Below, piece by piece: positions 29,626-38,493 of a stretch of DNA of 64,000 bases (the stretch's first letter is position 1; each line of letters begins with the position of its first letter). Location: assembly GCA_033064195.1 (NCBI GenBank), contig JARBJD010000145.1, positions 1 through 64,000 of the forward strand. The letters are read 5' to 3'. The position numbers and the translations under genes are program-made. The notes beneath the pieces were generated by a model. That model had not been told where the DNA came from, did no database searches, and saw only the letters and a list, made by a program, of their open reading frames with translations. The DNA comes from Blattamonas nauphoetae (taxonomy: Eukaryota; Preaxostyla; Oxymonadida).

Positions 29626-31488
29626 TTATGATTTCGGTATTCCGAGTTCCTTGTGCAATGCTTTCAGTGTGTGATTCGGATAATATTCAACTTTAGGTTC
29701 GTCATTAACGAATCGTAAGACCCACCATGTTGTTGCAGTGGTTGCTAGAATCGGTGCTGGAGGATGAGTAAATGTTGTCATGTCACCACCCTTTTGACTT
29801 GGATCGAGAACATTGTAGTATGTGTCAATCAGACCTTGGTAAATCGGACTTGATCTCAATGTGACTGGAACATTCTGACCTCTGGAACTGATTGAATCAT
29901 TGCAGTTTGTTGGACATCCACTTCGTTGAGTTGAGAAGCACAAAAGGAAGTCAGTGTTGTCATGAATTGGTCGAACTCTTGCCATTGTTTCGTTTGGATA
30001 TGTTCTACCACCTTCAAGATGTTCTTCAACTAGAGAATCTGTTAATGATCGCTCTAAATCATCAGGTACAGTGAGGTATGAATCAAGATTGAGAGTAGAC
30101 AATGCGAATTGATAGAAGCGAGCGCCAATTGTTGATGTCCAGTTTTCTGGATAGTACTTGTTGAGGAGATGCACACGAAGATCTTTCTGCATTGGATTGT
30201 GGAAACAAGTGACTTCATTATCGTAGTGACGGAAGAGAAGCGTAATGTCCTTGGCATTGACGAGAACCATTTGTTGAGTACAATCAATTCCTGTTGCAGT
30301 TGGTGTCTTCTGAAATGGATAGAATGAAATCTTTTCTGCTGGAATTGTTCCTGGACGATCCTGATACATCTTCTTCAGACTCTCTTTCGCTATTTCTTTC
30401 ATTTTGTATCCAGCACTCATGCAATATACATCATCAATTTGATAATCAATAATGTTCAATGATATGTACTGATCCACAAATTCTGGTTCTTTTGTAACTG
30501 TTCCTGCTGAGCTATAGTAAATGTCTTGAGTCACTGCTGATATCCTGAATGATTGGCCAATCTGAACGAAATTCTTGGTGCAGTTCGCAAGAAGAGAATG
30601 GAAAAACCATGGACGATGCTGTTGACAATCGGCGATTGCATGGTGAATTGGTGGTTTTGTTGAGCCAATGTAAGTCGAGAGTGTATTCTTCAAAGTGAGT
30701 TCAGGATTAACTGGACAGCAAACGAATGCATCCTCATTAATGTACACACTCAATTTCAGGTCACCAAAGAGACATTTTGGATAGTCAGTCATTCCAGAGA
30801 AAATGAGAAGATCTTCAAGGTTGATTGACACACGTATCGGTACCTTTATTGTATCGGTGAAATGACCAGCTTGTGACACCGATGTGAAGTCTGACAATGG
30901 AATATAGACACCAGCAACAGATTCGTCATGGTTCCAAGCATTTTGCCATGGCGTGTGTGCATGTTTACGATTCTCCAATTGACTCTTTGGTTTTATCATA
31001 TTGTAGATGTGAGATTCCATGGATACATCATTGTTTGCGGTGCTGATGATTCTTTGATTGTTGTGAAGAACAGTAAATCTACTAAAGATTGATGCTGAAT
31101 GCTTCAGTCCTACGAACATAAATATTCTTTCATTAGAGTATGATCCAACTTTGTCTGGGGTAATGTCCCAATTGTTGACTTTCAAAGTCGTTGTGATTGT
31201 GAATGTAATGAAGGAATCATCGATTTGGCAAATGTCTTGATTGCCAGTGAGTGGAATGATTATTTCCTGTCCTTTGTAGAATCGTGAATTCTCTGATGGT
31301 TTCAACTCCTGAATTGAGGTACTGTGTGCTCCATCATTCAAGAGGAAATTGATGTGATGTTCAGACATTAATTGTTGTTGTATTTGACCAATATCATCTC
31401 TGGTATACTTGATTGATCCAGTGGTGTTTCCGGTCAGAGTTGAGGCTCCATGTCTTTTGTTTGTCAGATGTGTAATGTGTGAGTTCAT
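29626..31488 (-). CDS. Long capsid-type protein 1 (Polinton C)
   Basis: The 620-residue protein matches 16134-18002 of Polinton B. It opens MNSHITHLTNKRHGASTLTG and closes with the PPAPILATTATTWWVLRF block. It is a good candidate for the double-jelly-roll major capsid protein. It stands first in a two-gene capsid unit with a gap of 46 bp to the next gene. Confidence 0.78.
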   Translation of the reverse strand: MNSHITHLTNKRHGASTLTGNTTGSIKYTRDDIGQIQQQLMSEHHINFLLNDGAHSTSIQELKPSENSRFYKGQEIIIPLTGNQDICQIDDSFITFTITTTLKVNNWDITPDKVGSYSNERIFMFVGLKHSASIFSRFTVLHNNQRIISTANNDVSMESHIYNMIKPKSQLENRKHAHTPWQNAWNHDESVAGVYIPLSDFTSVSQAGHFTDTIKVPIRVSINLEDLLIFSGMTDYPKCLFGDLKLSVYINEDAFVCCPVNPELTLKNTLSTYIGSTKPPIHHAIADCQQHRPWFFHSLLANCTKNFVQIGQSFRISAVTQDIYYSSAGTVTKEPEFVDQYISLNIIDYQIDDVYCMSAGYKMKEIAKESLKKMYQDRPGTIPAEKISFYPFQKTPTATGIDCTQQMVLVNAKDITLLFRHYDNEVTCFHNPMQKDLRVHLLNKYYPENWTSTIGARFYQFALSTLNLDSYLTVPDDLERSLTDSLVEEHLEGGRTYPNETMARVRPIHDNTDFLLCFSTQRSGCPTNCNDSISSRGQNVPVTLRSSPIYQGLIDTYYNVLDPSQKGGDMTTFTHPPAPILATTATTWWVLRFVNDEPKVEYYPNHTLKALHKELGIPKS

Positions 31489-31494
31489 TTTATC

Positions 31495-31507
31495 AAAAAT
31501 AAAAAAA
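31495..31507 (-). promoter_or_regulatory. T-rich start motif before capsid-type gene 1 (C)
   Basis: On the minus strand TTTTTTTATTTTT lies 6 nt before the ATG at 31488. The short gap to the preceding gene is almost filled by this motif. Confidence 0.6.
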
Positions 31508-31516
31508 CAATATTGA

Positions 31517-31819
31517 TTATTTCTTTTTCACTTTCTTTAGCTTTGGTTTTGGCTTCAGCTTTTCTTCCAGTCTCAGTATATCACCTCTGAGCTGATTCGC
31601 TAATGCACTGTTTCCTTCATTGATTGCTTGCTCATATTGTGCCATCTTTTCTGCATGGATTTGCTGATCCGATTTCACATCTGGAATCATCTCCACTCCT
31701 GTCTGTGCAATCTTAGAAATCACTGGGCCTATGAAGGGAATGAGATTCAAAAATGGTGCTCCAATTCTGAGAATGGTTTTACCGACTCCTGCTAATTTTG
31801 ATAACCAACCTGGTACCAT
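31517..31819 (-). CDS. Small amphipathic protein with basic tail (Polinton C)
   Basis: The 100-residue protein begins MVPGWLSKLAGVGKTILRIG and continues with a hydrophobic, glycine-containing stretch (to about residue 38), then a charged helix and a Lys/Pro-rich end (KPKPKLKKVKKK). The layout recalls small membrane-active or capsid-internal proteins such as adenovirus pVI. That likeness is in texture only and is inference. Confidence 0.7.
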   Translation of the reverse strand: MVPGWLSKLAGVGKTILRIGAPFLNLIPFIGPVISKIAQTGVEMIPDVKSDQQIHAEKMAQYEQAINEGNSALANQLRGDILRLEEKLKPKPKLKKVKKK

Positions 31820-31853
31820 TTCTGTAAAAATAAAAAACTGGATTCACTTATTT

Positions 31854-32195
31854 TTATAAACCTTTGAATTGAATCTTTGAATTTGATGATTGGGGTATGT
31901 CATCATTAACGTACCGAGCATTCCGTGGCGGTTCATAATCAATCATTTGTGGTCTTTGATCTGAAAAGTCCTGTCGTTGAGGCTTTTGTGACTGATTCAT
32001 TGCCTTATTTTGTTGGTATACATCCATCATTCCTCCTAATCCACTGAGGATCCCTCCTGCAGTTTGTCCAAATTTGTTGTTTGTCTGGGAGAGCAAGCCA
32101 CCACCGACTTGAAGCAACGTTGGAGCTAATGGTTTGATGAATTGAAAGAATTGTTTGCCGATATTTTTGAGTTTGTTGAAACTTCCTGGTGCCAT
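31854..32195 (-). CDS. Small glycine-rich amphipathic protein (Polinton C)
   Basis: The 113-residue protein begins MAPGSFNKLKNIGKQFFQFI, then carries a Gly-rich region (GGGLLSQTNNKFGQTAGG) and a polar C-terminal half. It sits next to 31517-31819 and has the same type of N-terminus (M-x-PG-x). Both may be internal capsid or membrane-penetration proteins. The family is not recognised. Confidence 0.7.
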   Translation of the reverse strand: MAPGSFNKLKNIGKQFFQFIKPLAPTLLQVGGGLLSQTNNKFGQTAGGILSGLGGMMDVYQQNKAMNQSQKPQRQDFSDQRPQMIDYEPPRNARYVNDDIPQSSNSKIQFKGL

Positions 32196-32230
32196 TTATG
32201 TAAAAATAAAAAATACAATTCATTAAATAT

Positions 32231-32857
32231 TTATCTCGGTATTGCTTTCGTGAGTGAAATTCCATAATTGAGGATAGTGTTGTATGCTTCATTGAAGGCA
32301 ATACTCATGTCTTTTCCACCAACAAGGATCTTGAAAATGGTTCGAAAGATTGGGAGTTTATTCAGACATAGACACTTGTCAGACAAATCATCCAATTCGA
32401 TCACAACATCATTGATTCCAGTGAGTGTGGCAATCAGTGCACATAAATCACTTTGGTTTGTGATCAGTTTCTTCGATGGTTCAATGAGATTATTCAAGAG
32501 TTTCTTTTCACACGCGAAAGCATTCTTGTAGACGAGCAATAGTTGATCTTTGAAGGCTGCAATATTCGAAGTGTATTCTCGTAGTGGAATTGAACGACTC
32601 TCCCCTCTGGAGGGTTCGAAGCCTCTGGTGAGACTTTGAATTGGAGCAGATGGATAAATCTCGAGTGGTGGTGGATCATAAATACCTGATTCATTGTTCA
32701 TTTCAACATTTGCTCCTTGTTCATTACGATCTTCCAGTTTTTGTCTTCCAGAAGTTGATCCTTTGTTATCGATGATGACGTTGTTGGTGATTGACGTTGG
32801 AACTGAAGAAGAACTTGTGTGTTTTGTAAATTGACAACTTAGAATTGGCTGCATCAC
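32231..32857 (-). CDS. 208-residue Polinton protein (C)
   Basis: The N-terminal third is Ser/Thr-rich and low in order. The C-terminal half is helical with conserved Cys and Leu (DDLSDKCLCLNKLPIFRTIF). A double-hairpin mini-element lies in its middle (32597-32634) and is read through in frame. Family unknown. Part of the same gene is seen in Polinton B. Confidence 0.72.
   Translation of the reverse strand: MMQPILSCQFTKHTSSSSVPTSITNNVIIDNKGSTSGRQKLEDRNEQGANVEMNNESGIYDPPPLEIYPSAPIQSLTRGFEPSRGESRSIPLREYTSNIAAFKDQLLLVYKNAFACEKKLLNNLIEPSKKLITNQSDLCALIATLTGINDVVIELDDLSDKCLCLNKLPIFRTIFKILVGGKDMSIAFNEAYNTILNYGISLTKAIPR
32597..32634 (+). repeat. Double-hairpin mini-element, copy 5 (in frame)
   Basis: The plus strand reads ACTCTCCCCTCTGGAGGG, TTCGAAG, then CCTCTGGTGAGAC. 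It lies antisense to the 208-residue gene and keeps its reading frame. Without one terminal AC the insert is 36 nt, a multiple of three. Confidence 0.75.
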
Positions 32858-32891
32858 TTTCTATAAAAATAAAAAATGTATATTAATGTTT

Positions 32892-33845
32892 TTAATCACT
32901 CATATCTTTCTCCATGTGTGCGAATCGAGCATATTCAGGCATATACACTTGTTGGTACTGTCCTGCATCTCTTGTTCGATATGCTTCATTTGTCAGTTGA
33001 TTCAGAATTGTTGATATTTCAACATTGTATTGACCTCGAAAATCACTCAAATATGATGGATTTGTTGTCGTTATATCAAGAAATTGTGGATTTACCAATT
33101 CTTTGAAGTCTTTTCTGTTCTTAACTCTCTGGCATTCTTCATTTGTGCTTACAAAGTTTTGAACATTGTCTTCAAGCCATTTGTCCCACATCTTTGATGC
33201 TATTTTAGACTGAATTGAATTGAAAACCATATTGTCCAAGATTCCATTGCTAACGTCAACTGGATGATCTTTACTGGCTCGATACACCTTCAAAACATTT
33301 GTCAAATAGTCACCAACTGCTTTCTTCATTATTGCATACGGTTGTTGTGATCGTTGCTTTTGCATATCTCCATAGCTCACTTCATGATAGTTTCCAGGTA
33401 AATCGTATGTGCCAGTCTTAAGGAAGTTGTTGTGTGCAGCTTTGATTCTTCTTCCATGATCTTGACGAAATGATGAATATGGTTGTTGTCTTCGCATATC
33501 TGGTGTTGGATTCATTGAATAGTATGTCTCGACGACAGGTCGACTGTTGTATGGTGCAAGCATGAACCCATTCGCTGCAATCAGATCACCAGTTTCTTTG
33601 TCATAAATCATGACATCAGGAACCTGACCATGTTTTTCCATTTGAACATTCCAGTTTTGTCCAGTCCTTTCAATGTACTCTAACGCTGATGGAACACTAC
33701 TGAGTGCAGAATTGAATTTTGTTCTTATGTCATCATCAGCATAGATTCGTTTCATTGCTGCTTGAGTATCTTGTGAATAGCTCAATTTCGGTTTCTTTGG
33801 TTGTGCTTTTCTTGCTGTTTTTTGGTACACTATCTTTTGCGACAT
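32892..33845 (-). CDS. Conserved 317-residue Polinton protein (C)
   Basis: It is the counterpart of 14900-15862 in Polinton B. The N-terminus is basic (MSQKIVYQKTARKAQPKKPK), and a conserved block DDDIRTKFNSALSS follows. No membrane span is seen. The gene is divergent to the packaging ATPase with 61 bp between the two starts. Family not recognised. Confidence 0.78.
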   Translation of the reverse strand: MSQKIVYQKTARKAQPKKPKLSYSQDTQAAMKRIYADDDIRTKFNSALSSVPSALEYIERTGQNWNVQMEKHGQVPDVMIYDKETGDLIAANGFMLAPYNSRPVVETYYSMNPTPDMRRQQPYSSFRQDHGRRIKAAHNNFLKTGTYDLPGNYHEVSYGDMQKQRSQQPYAIMKKAVGDYLTNVLKVYRASKDHPVDVSNGILDNMVFNSIQSKIASKMWDKWLEDNVQNFVSTNEECQRVKNRKDFKELVNPQFLDITTTNPSYLSDFRGQYNVEISTILNQLTNEAYRTRDAGQYQQVYMPEYARFAHMEKDMSD

Positions 33846-33906
33846 CTGTGTATTTCATACAAAATAAAAAATCCAAAACTATATTTTAATTAGTGATAAA
33901 TCTTAA

Positions 33907-34782
33907 ATGCAAAGATCAAATATATCTCTTACAGCATATGTGAATGCAAAAATAAGTGAAGCATCTAATAGGAATGTTTCTCATGAAGTTCAATCACAAA
34001 TTCATCCAGACTTGAATTTCAATCGCAATAGTGTCAATGTCCTCGTTGGAAACAGAGGAAGTGGGAAAACCTTCAATGCACTTCGAGAAGTTGCCAAGCT
34101 CCAAAATGTTAATGTCAGAAATGAACTCTTTCACCTGTTTGTCTTTGTCACTGATAAGAACATTGATCCTACATTCGATAAGTTCAAACCAATACTGAAT
34201 GTTCCTGACGTAAAAGTGAAATACGATGAAGCACTACCATTTCTGTTGGAATTGTCTCAATCAAAGGCAGCTTATGAAGAAATTATTGACAATCAGTGGC
34301 AAGATAGAATTACTGATGAATGCAGAGATGATCTCTTTAATGCTCTTTACATTGATGACTTCTCAGTGAAGAATCTCCAAACAATTATTCTCCTTGATGA
34401 TTGTCGCAGAATTCTTGGGGAACGTAGAACATCCAAAAATAGAATGACAATGATGGACTTGTTACTCGAGAATCGACAACCAAAGTTCACATTCTTTCTG
34501 ACGATGCATGAGCTCTTCAGTTTGTCAGCAGACATGAAGTCAAACATTGATTCAATGTGGATTTTTGGAGGATTCAACAAAGAACGAATCAGTCGAGTCT
34601 ATCCTCAATTGAACTCACCAATAGATATTCGACAGTTCTGGAATGTCTATAAACGAAAACAAAAATGTGAAGCAATCATTCTTCGATTCAATACTGATGG
34701 AGTTGCACTAACTGAGATCAACAAGGATGGAGCGAACAAAGTTCTAAGATCGGAGATCGAACTAATTCGTGGTGTCCGATAA
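33907..34782 (+). CDS. FtsK/HerA-type packaging ATPase (Polinton C)
   Basis: Walker A is at residues about 46-57 (VGNRGSGKTFNA), Walker B at about 157-165 (TIILLDDCR), and a FFLTMHELFSL strand follows. The protein has 291 residues, a usual length for the Polinton A32-like ATPase. It packs element DNA into capsids. It is the only plus-strand gene of C, as the B copy is the only minus-strand core gene there. Confidence 0.9.
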   Translation: MQRSNISLTAYVNAKISEASNRNVSHEVQSQIHPDLNFNRNSVNVLVGNRGSGKTFNALREVAKLQNVNVRNELFHLFVFVTDKNIDPTFDKFKPILNVPDVKVKYDEALPFLLELSQSKAAYEEIIDNQWQDRITDECRDDLFNALYIDDFSVKNLQTIILLDDCRRILGERRTSKNRMTMMDLLLENRQPKFTFFLTMHELFSLSADMKSNIDSMWIFGGFNKERISRVYPQLNSPIDIRQFWNVYKRKQKCEAIILRFNTDGVALTEINKDGANKVLRSEIELIRGVR

Positions 34783-34830
34783 TTCTTGGATGAGACTGCC
34801 AATAGTGTCTGTCAACGTACGTATTGATTC

Positions 34831-35145
34831 TTAAATGTCTGATAATCTTTGATCAATCGAGAATGAGTTGTATTCACCTGTGTTGTCATTACTTGATTTC
34901 CGAAGTGCAATCTCACCTCTTATTTTTGTTATTTTGTATCCATCAATTCTGATCAACCGATTCAGTTTCTGAGTGGTGTATTCGTTCAGTTCTTTTCTGT
35001 TCTTTTCCAAAAACTTCTGAAAATCATAGATGTTTTCAAAACAGTTCTGTTCGGGATCAAACGGTTCTAAAATCTTTAGATCTTTATCAAAATGTTCTAA
35101 AAACTTTGAATCTTTTCCAAACTGTTCTAAACTGTTCCGAATCAT
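34831..35145 (-). CDS. Small conserved coiled-coil protein (Polinton C)
   Basis: The start is placed at the Met of MIRNSLEQFGKDSKF, preceded by a T-rich stretch (ATATTTTTATTCCG). A repeated block (FLEHFDKDLKILEPFDPEQ) leads into the part shared with 13665-14015 of Polinton B. It ends DQRLSDI. Function unknown. Confidence 0.7.
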   Translation of the reverse strand: MIRNSLEQFGKDSKFLEHFDKDLKILEPFDPEQNCFENIYDFQKFLEKNRKELNEYTTQKLNRLIRIDGYKITKIRGEIALRKSSNDNTGEYNSFSIDQRLSDI

Positions 35146-35182
35146 TTTAAACGGAATAAAAATATTTGAAACACTTTTGAAA

Positions 35183-36589
35183 TTAAACGATATTAAATTC
35201 ATCAATGAACTCTGGTGATAAATCATCAATGGAAGCAGCATGATATTTTGTGTGTTGGATTGGAACGTACACTATTTTTGGTAGACATGTGAGTCCATTC
35301 AGAAGTCTTGCCACCACATTTCCGTGTTTGTACTCAATGAATTGTCCAACAAATTGAAACTGTCTTCGCTTCTTCTGAAATTTGGCAACAGTCTTGTCCA
35401 AATCAAGATGAATCAATAGAATGTTTCCTGGTTTGTATCGCCAAAGCAGTTGTGTTGTCTGCTGTCGTTGGATGTTCTTTAATTGCTCTTCACATGAGGA
35501 AATGTACAATGCTTCGATTTCACGATTGTTTTGTGCTTGCTGTGGAGTGAACTTGTTCCAGTACGCTCGATGAGGAGTCATGTTGTAGTATTCCACCATC
35601 TGATTCATCATTGAATGATTGGCCATCTGTGTTGCATTGTCTTGGAATCCATCTCTGATTGTTCTGATCACTCGATCGACAATTCTGTTGTGATTTGTGA
35701 ATGGTGAACTCGTGAAATATGTACTGACTCTCTGTTGCTTGAAATACGTTGATGCTTCTCCACTTGTCCATGCTGCTTCTCCATCCCCACGTATGTTGTT
35801 GACGTGAACTCCACGATGATTTATCAGGTCATTGATTGCAGTCTTGACTTTGCTCCATGATTTATCCAGAACAGGAATTACTACCAAGTATTTGGTGTTG
35901 ATATTAATGGCGAAGAGGTAGATCTGAAGAACTGTTTTCGACGTTGGTGATTGGATAAAAACAAGATCAATTTCCCATGATCCAAACTTGGGAGAGAAGT
36001 ACGGTCTGTCACACTTCTGAGGAACCTTTTTGTCTGATGTCTTTTCTGAATCTCCAGTGATGTCTTTGGACATAAATTGTATCTTTGATCGAAAAGGATA
36101 TTGTATTTTTGTCACAACTGTTTGTATTTTTGGTTGATCAATAATCGTCGCACCACCTCCTTTGTCCCTCCGTATTTTCCTTGGATGAGCAGAATCCCAT
36201 CTGTGAACATATTCATCGTACCATTCCTGAAAAGATCTTCCACCAAATGGGATTTGTTTTGGATGTGCTAAAATGAACTCAGTTTCATCATTTCCGAGAG
36301 TTCTGCTTACATGTGAGAGAATAAACATATTTCGATTCAGTTTCTTTGATTCAACGATCTGTTTGTCAATGAATTGTTCCATTTTATGTTGATTGTCCAT
36401 CATTGAATGCTCGGCTTTTATTTGTTCCTCCTCTGAATTGTCCTTCTGTTGATGGTCAAAATAACCTTTCACTTGTTCCAACATGTTCAGTACTTGCCTT
36501 GTCGTCTTGCTAAAGGCTTCGAACCCTCCTGAGGGAGAGTTGGTTCGACCTTGTTGATCTCTCTCACTGAGGGTATGAAGCTTTGGCAA
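35183..36589 (-). CDS. Polinton integrase (C)
   Basis: The 468-residue protein has an N-terminal helical region, an rve-type catalytic core at roughly residues 195-330 (WEIDLVFIQSPTSK, then NNIRGDGEAAWTSG, then NRIVDRVIRTIRD) and a C-terminal SH3/chromo-like part. It inserts the element and makes the 6-bp duplication seen at both ends. Its 5' end overlaps the upstream gene by 26 bp. Two double-hairpin copies lie at its start. Confidence 0.87.
   Translation of the reverse strand: MPKLHTLSERDQQGRTNSPSGGFEAFSKTTRQVLNMLEQVKGYFDHQQKDNSEEEQIKAEHSMMDNQHKMEQFIDKQIVESKKLNRNMFILSHVSRTLGNDETEFILAHPKQIPFGGRSFQEWYDEYVHRWDSAHPRKIRRDKGGGATIIDQPKIQTVVTKIQYPFRSKIQFMSKDITGDSEKTSDKKVPQKCDRPYFSPKFGSWEIDLVFIQSPTSKTVLQIYLFAININTKYLVVIPVLDKSWSKVKTAINDLINHRGVHVNNIRGDGEAAWTSGEASTYFKQQRVSTYFTSSPFTNHNRIVDRVIRTIRDGFQDNATQMANHSMMNQMVEYYNMTPHRAYWNKFTPQQAQNNREIEALYISSCEEQLKNIQRQQTTQLLWRYKPGNILLIHLDLDKTVAKFQKKRRQFQFVGQFIEYKHGNVVARLLNGLTCLPKIVYVPIQHTKYHAASIDDLSPEFIDEFNIV
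36504..36540 (-). repeat. Double-hairpin mini-element, copy 6 (empty site in B)
   Basis: On the minus strand it reads ACTCTCCCTCAGGAGGG, TTCGAAG, then CCTTTAGCAAGAC. It sits in frame near the N-terminus of the integrase. The B integrase lacks it: there the flanking codons of the TTRQVL block follow directly (about 12308-12325). The net insert is again 39 nt. Confidence 0.85.
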
Positions 36590-36592
36590 TAC
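36560..36592 (+). repeat. Double-hairpin mini-element, copy 7 (diverged)
   Basis: The plus strand reads TCTCTCACTGAGGG, TATGAAG, then CTTTGGCAATAC. It resembles copy 4 with several changes. It lies exactly at the overlap between the integrase start and the end of the 192-residue gene. Confidence 0.5.
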
Positions 36593-37142
36593 TCACCTTT
36601 GGACGTGGATCTGGTGACTTGGGGATCAGTAGATCATCATCTTCAAACCTCATCTCTTTCATCGGGAATTCATAGTCTGAACCAATTGATGTCGGGTTTC
36701 TCTTCTGTCCAGGAATGATTGGAGATTCCGGAGGTTCAATAGCAATTGGTTGGGGAAGTTGTGTTGGAATGACGATTGCTGGTGGTTGATTAAAATGACT
36801 ATTCTGTGCTTCCTGATAATATCGTTGATATGCTCTGTATGCTTGTCTTGCATCGTTGTTACTGAGGATCCATCCGGTGAATTGTTTCACAAATCGTTGA
36901 ACTACAATTTTTCCATCAACAATGTTTAAATCAGGAGGTAATTCTCCATTCAGCCAATCATTGAAGTATGTCTCATCATTTGCGTTGTATTCTCCATTGG
37001 AATCATTGACATGATAGGTTGGTAAACTTTGTGAAAACGTAAGTGTGACTTTGTATATTTTTGTCTGAGAATGGCGCGAATTGTCCAGGAGGTTCTTCAC
37101 TATTCGATCAATTTGTGTTGAATTCAAATACGGTCTACTCAT
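36564..37142 (-). CDS. 192-residue Polinton protein with proline-rich tail (C)
   Basis: The N-terminal part is mixed alpha/beta (MSRPYLNSTQIDRIVKNLLD). Around residues 115-150 lies a Pro/Gln-rich stretch, followed by an acidic tail. The gene sits between polymerase and integrase, as its fragment does in Polinton B. Family not recognised. Confidence 0.7.
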   Translation of the reverse strand: MSRPYLNSTQIDRIVKNLLDNSRHSQTKIYKVTLTFSQSLPTYHVNDSNGEYNANDETYFNDWLNGELPPDLNIVDGKIVVQRFVKQFTGWILSNNDARQAYRAYQRYYQEAQNSHFNQPPAIVIPTQLPQPIAIEPPESPIIPGQKRNPTSIGSDYEFPMKEMRFEDDDLLIPKSPDPRPKVSIAKASYPQ

Positions 37143-37165
37143 TTCTACAAAAATAAAGTTTGTGT

Positions 37166-38493
37166 TTATTCGATTAGATAATCAGTTGCTTTCAGTCCAT
37201 GAATGAATGGAGGACACGATTCATTTTCAAGTACGATTGCCTTCAGATGAATTCCACTGAGACTGAGTTTCTGTTGTTGTATTTTCGCAATCTCAAATCC
37301 ATTGGTGTCATCTTCGCTCACGATTCTTCTCGTTTGAAACGCATCATACTGATGCTTGAACCGTCTTACGGTGAAGTTCAATGTTGTAGTCACTGTTTTC
37401 TCACCATTCAGACACTTCACATAATCGTCGCTTGTGATATTTGTTTTCTTCAGAGACACTCCTTTGATTTTGCATTTCTCATCTAGTGAGTAACACTTGG
37501 GTGCGAGACAGATCATCTGTTCACCTTCCTTTTCAATTGCTAATCCCAACAACTTCTTCTCATCATCAACTCCTTTTTCAGGATTGGGGAACCATTCATA
37601 TTTGTGAGCATCATAGAATTCCTTGTCAGCAATCACGTGTTCAAATTGTTGATGAATTCCAGCATTTGGATCTCCACTAATAGCCCAATATGCAGAGTCA
37701 GTATCTCCCTCACAGAAGTGAATCTTGTTCATGTCTAAGCATTTGTACATGAAGTTATAAATGAAATTCAGATACCAGAACTTGGCATTGTCGAGTGTGA
37801 ATACTGCTTCTTGCAGACATGTCTTGCATGATGCTTTCTCTCTGTCTTCAATCACAATGTAGTTGTCCTCATTGATCTCTCGAGTCGCCACAAATCCTTT
37901 CATCATTTGTTTCAAGTATGTTCTCTTCTCATTGCAGATTGTGATTGAGTTGTATTTCTCAGTGTTCATTCCATCGTATCCGTAACTTCCATTCAAGTTG
38001 GTCTTACAGAACTGTTCTTTTCCTTTGTTTCCAACCTTCATTGCTTCAATTCGATCATTCATGAACGAAGTCACAAATGGTTCAAATCCATCATGTCTCG
38101 AGAATACAATCACACTCTTGATGTCGTCGACGATGAAGTGGCAATAGTCGATGAGGAACCACAGATAGTATGTCGAAAAGAATATATACTGATCGTGTGT
38201 GCTCAAGAGTTGGGTCAGCTTTCTTTGTTTGTCATCAGTCTTCAATCCATGTTTCTTCATCAACGAATATGTCTTCTCTCCAATGTTTTCTTCTGTTGTA
38301 TTGACCACAATGTTTCTGAAGATCGGTGGGAAGTTAATGAAATCATTGATGTATTTCTCATCAATGTGTCCCTTCAATTCAGCAACGAACAATGTCTTCT
38401 GATTCTTGTTCTCGATGATCTCCCGACATTCTTTATCTCCTGTTGCAGTGTACAAACATCTTCCTGGCATGTACATTCTGTGTTTGGTGTATA
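37166..38493 (-). CDS. Family-B DNA polymerase, C-terminal part (Polinton C)
   Basis: The block KTNLNGSYGYDGMN corresponds to palm motif B (K-x-x-x-N-S-x-Y-G type), and GDTDSAYWAISGDP to motif C with the catalytic DTD. The N-terminal part of the gene lies at 40536-43632, with DNA transposon F between the two. The family is the protein-primed PolB of Polintons. Confidence 0.9.
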
